From assembly GCF_029392895.1 (NCBI RefSeq), contig NZ_CP114200.1:4867001-4931000 (forward strand): a stretch of DNA of 64,000 nt, written 5' to 3'. This DNA is from Streptomyces sp. 71268 (lineage in GTDB: Bacteria > Actinomycetota > Actinomycetes > Streptomycetales > Streptomycetaceae). The notes below the pieces were generated by a model. The model was given only the letters and a program-made list of their open reading frames with translations. It did no database searches and was not told the DNA's origin. Positions within the stretch are counted from its first letter, which is position 1. The number at the start of each line of letters is the position of its first letter. A program made the position numbers and the translations under genes. Below are positions 61,956 through 64,000 of the stretch, in pieces.

Positions 61956-63014
61956 ATGACGGCCGGCAACAACGGCTCGGGGGTGCCGCAGGACGACGAC
62001 CCGTTCGCCTACCTGTACCGCCAGGAGGGCGGCGACGGGGGCGCGGGCCAGGGCGCCCAGGGCTCGTCACGCGCGGGCGGTTACGGCTATCCCGGGCCGC
62101 AGCAGCCGGGCGTCCCCCGGACCTCGTACAACCACGTGCGCGCGGTCGGCGAGCGGCAGTACGGCGGTCAGCAGCAGTACGGCCAGCAGCAGCCGGCGCC
62201 GCAGCAGGGCGGCTACGGCTACCCGCAGCACAACGCGCACTACACCGCCCCCGAGGCGCTGCCCCAGCAGACCCGGCAGCGCGCGCACGGGGCCCCGCCG
62301 CCCGGTGGCGTGCCGCCCCGGCAGGCCGCGCACGGCCAGGGCGCGCCCGCGGGGTACGGCGGCGGGCACGGCGGGGGCGCGGGGCACGGCGGCGGGGGGC
62401 GCGGGCCCAACAGCAGGGGCCTGCTGATCGGCGCGATAGCCGTGGTGGCCGTCGTGATCATCGGCATCTCCGTCGCGATGATCTCCAACAACTCGGGCGA
62501 CAAGGACGACAAGGCCGAGCCCACCCAGAACACCAGCCCCACCGCGGCCGAGACCGTCGAGCCCAGCCAGGACCCGAAGCCGACGAAGAAGCCGGAACCG
62601 CTGCCCACCGAGGACGCCTCGGCCATGCGGCTGGACGGCGGCACCACCCTGGCCTCCGACATACCGGGCGCCAAGGCCGAGGGCGGCAAGTACGTCGCCG
62701 GCCTCAACAAGCCCGGCGCCGGGGCCACGTGGACCGTGGACGTCGAGAAGGCCGGCCAGTACCGGCTGTATGTCGGCTACGGTGTACCCGGCGAGGACCA
62801 GAACCTGAGCCTCACGGTGAACAGCAAGCGAGACCCGCGCGCCGTCAGCATGAAGAACTTCGCACTCGCGAAGAAGGGTGACTGGGCGAAGGGCTGGACC
62901 CACACCTGGGCCATCGTCAACCTCAACAAGGGCACGAACACGGTGCGGCTGTCCTGCGAGGCCGGCAACAAGTGTGACGTCAACCTCGACCAGGTCTGGC
63001 TCGCCCGAGGCTGA
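61956..63014 (+). CDS. Membrane-anchored protein with carbohydrate-binding-like C-terminal domain
   Basis: A 352-residue type II-like membrane protein. Residues 1-150 are a Gly/Gln/Tyr/Pro-rich cytoplasmic tail with GYGYPxxxQ repeats. One TM segment lies near 152-174 (LLIGAIAVVAVVIIGISVAM). A Thr/Pro/Lys linker leads to a CBM6/35-like beta-sandwich domain outside (about 215-352; ATWTVDVEKAGQYRLYVGYG, LNKGTNTVRLSCEAGNKCDV with one disulfide pair). It probably binds cell-wall or extracellular glycan. It lies directly after cdgB as in S. coelicolor. Ribosome site AGGGG weak. Confidence 0.82.
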   Translation: MTAGNNGSGVPQDDDPFAYLYRQEGGDGGAGQGAQGSSRAGGYGYPGPQQPGVPRTSYNHVRAVGERQYGGQQQYGQQQPAPQQGGYGYPQHNAHYTAPEALPQQTRQRAHGAPPPGGVPPRQAAHGQGAPAGYGGGHGGGAGHGGGGRGPNSRGLLIGAIAVVAVVIIGISVAMISNNSGDKDDKAEPTQNTSPTAAETVEPSQDPKPTKKPEPLPTEDASAMRLDGGTTLASDIPGAKAEGGKYVAGLNKPGAGATWTVDVEKAGQYRLYVGYGVPGEDQNLSLTVNSKRDPRAVSMKNFALAKKGDWAKGWTHTWAIVNLNKGTNTVRLSCEAGNKCDVNLDQVWLARG

Positions 63015-63156
63015 CCACGGCCCACCCGCCGGCCGGCCCAGCGGCCCCCGCCTCCGCCTCCGCGCGGACCAGCGGCTGCGCACCGCCTCCGCGCGAGCGG
63101 CCTCCGCCCCGGCCGGACCGGAAGCCCGCCCAGCGGGATCGGGGCCGCCCCGGCGC

Positions 63157-63178
63157 GGGGCCGGCCCGGGCCGGCCCC
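63157..63178. terminator. Perfect 22-bp GC palindrome between convergent genes
   Basis: Self-complementary 63157-63178, centred at 63167/63168. Between the CBM-like gene and the aldolase. It acts as terminator if the short loop is tolerated. Confidence 0.55.
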
Positions 63179-63189
63179 CCGCGCACCGG

Positions 63190-64000
63190 TCAGTCGGCGT
63201 GCACCACGGCGAGGAAGCGGGCCACCGTCTCGGCCATCGCGTCCCGCCCGGGTCCCACGTACTTGCGCGGGTCCACCAGCGCCGGCTGGGCCGCCAGCAC
63301 CTCGCGCACCGCGCCGGTGAACGCCGTGTTCAGGGCCGTGCCGACGTTGATCTTGACCATGCCGGCCGTCACCGCCGCCCGGATCTCCTCGTCCGGCACG
63401 CCCGACGAGCCGTGCAGCACCAGCGGCACCGGCACCGCCTCCCGCAACCGGCCGATCAGCTCGTGGTCGAGCGCCGCGGTGCGCTCGGTCATCGCGTGCG
63501 AGCTGCCGACCGCCACGGCCAGCGCGTCCACGCCCGTGTCCGCGACGTACGCCGCGGCCTCCTCCGGGTCGGTGCGCACCCCCGGGGCGTGCGCGTCCAG
63601 CGGTGCCTCGCCCTCCTTGCCGCCGACCTTGCCCAGCTCGGCCTCCACCCAGATGCCCCGCTCGTGACCCCAGCGCACGGCGTCGGCGGTGGCCGCCACG
63701 TTCTGCTCGTACGACAGCTTCGACGCGTCGAACATCACCGAGCTGAACCCCTCCGGGTGCGCGGCGTGCAGCAGCTCCACGCTCACCACGTGGTCGAGGT
63801 GGAGCGCGAGCGACGCGCTCGACGCGCGGGCCACGGCGGCCGCCGCGGCGGCGATCGGGGCGAGCCGCCCGCCGTGGAAGCGCACCGCGTTCTCCGACAC
63901 CTGGAGGATCGCGGGCGCGCCCGCCGCCTCGGCGCCGGCGGCTATCGCCTCCGCGTGCTCCAGCGAGATGACGTTGAACGCGGCGACCGCGCGGCCCGCG
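63190..64000 (-). CDS. Class II ketose-bisphosphate aldolase (partial, runs off the right edge)
   Basis: The visible 269 codons cover most of a class II fructose/tagatose-bisphosphate aldolase. In coding order they show AFNVISLEHAEAIAAGAEAA, ILQVSENAVRFHGG, LALHLDHVVS (catalytic Asp and zinc His), FDASKLSYEQN, VEAELGKVGG, GSSHAM, LVLHGSSGVPDEEIR and VKINVGTALNTAF. It cleaves or joins ketose 1,6-bisphosphates with zinc in the cytoplasm. More like the GatY/KbaY branch than the longer Fba, but the start is missing, so the substrate is unsure. Confidence 0.88.
   Translation of the reverse strand, partial: AGRAVAAFNVISLEHAEAIAAGAEAAGAPAILQVSENAVRFHGGRLAPIAAAAAAVARASSASLALHLDHVVSVELLHAAHPEGFSSVMFDASKLSYEQNVAATADAVRWGHERGIWVEAELGKVGGKEGEAPLDAHAPGVRTDPEEAAAYVADTGVDALAVAVGSSHAMTERTAALDHELIGRLREAVPVPLVLHGSSGVPDEEIRAAVTAGMVKINVGTALNTAFTGAVREVLAAQPALVDPRKYVGPGRDAMAETVARFLAVVHAD

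Overview
The base composition (very high G+C, strong GC3), the tRNA-Thr, and the gene order phoU / phoR-phoP, lipoprotein, carD, ispD-ispF, cysS, rlmB, DoxX protein, nucleotidyltransferase, msiK mark this as the chromosomal core of a Streptomyces or very close relative. The left 17 kb follows the order I know from S. coelicolor (phoU-phoR-phoP = SCO4228-4230, carD = SCO4232, msiK = SCO4240). The right 8 kb (terD, arfB, flavin reductase, cdgB, CBM-type membrane protein) follows the SCO4277-4282 neighbourhood. No rRNA, CRISPR array, insertion sequence or prophage was seen.

Left core (1-17.2 kb): an 8-cysteine metallothionein-like gene (mtpA), phoU, and the divergent phosphate-sensing pair phoR-phoP, with two 11-nt-periodic PHO box arrays between phoU and phoR. 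Then come a lipoprotein, CarD, the MEP-pathway pair ispD-ispF, cysS with a leaderless-type promoter, the 23S rRNA methyltransferase rlmB, a DoxX membrane protein, a sugar nucleotidyltransferase, and the shared sugar-ABC ATPase msiK with a DasR-like operator. tRNA-Thr(UGU) closes the block. Strong hairpin terminators separate most units.

Accessory middle (17.3-56.6 kb): small, mostly self-contained regulator-plus-target units. These include an SDR and stress-type small proteins, a beta-propeller with a LysR regulator, a TetR with a luciferase-like monooxygenase under a nested palindrome, and tandem crcB fluoride channels. Two tandem LuxR-type regulators with a PLD-like core follow, then IclR with an M24 peptidase, a quinone reductase with a MerR-type operator, and two broken genes. 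Further right are MFS transporters (one with an ArsR regulator and CAGTACGA half-sites), an M23 peptidase, the mycothiol-dependent formaldehyde operon, MarR/SnoaL with two 15-bp operators, a WapI-type orphan immunity protein, a Tat amidohydrolase, a frameshifted Eis-like acetyltransferase, and a Scr1/DUF6879/DUF397 module. Six of these genes carry the rare TTA codon (bldA control); I saw none in the core flanks. In S. coelicolor this same interval, between msiK and terD/cdgB, holds the contractile injection system, which is absent here.

Right core (56.6-64 kb): terD, arfB, flavin reductase, the diguanylate cyclase cdgB with a BldD box and a CRP-type palindrome upstream, a CBM-like membrane protein, and a class II aldolase cut by the window edge. 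No unambiguous new multi-gene system was found. The best leads are the paired PLD-like/LuxR regulators, the Scr1-DUF6879-DUF397 module, the TTA-marked accessory island, and several repeat-rich intergenic tracts.
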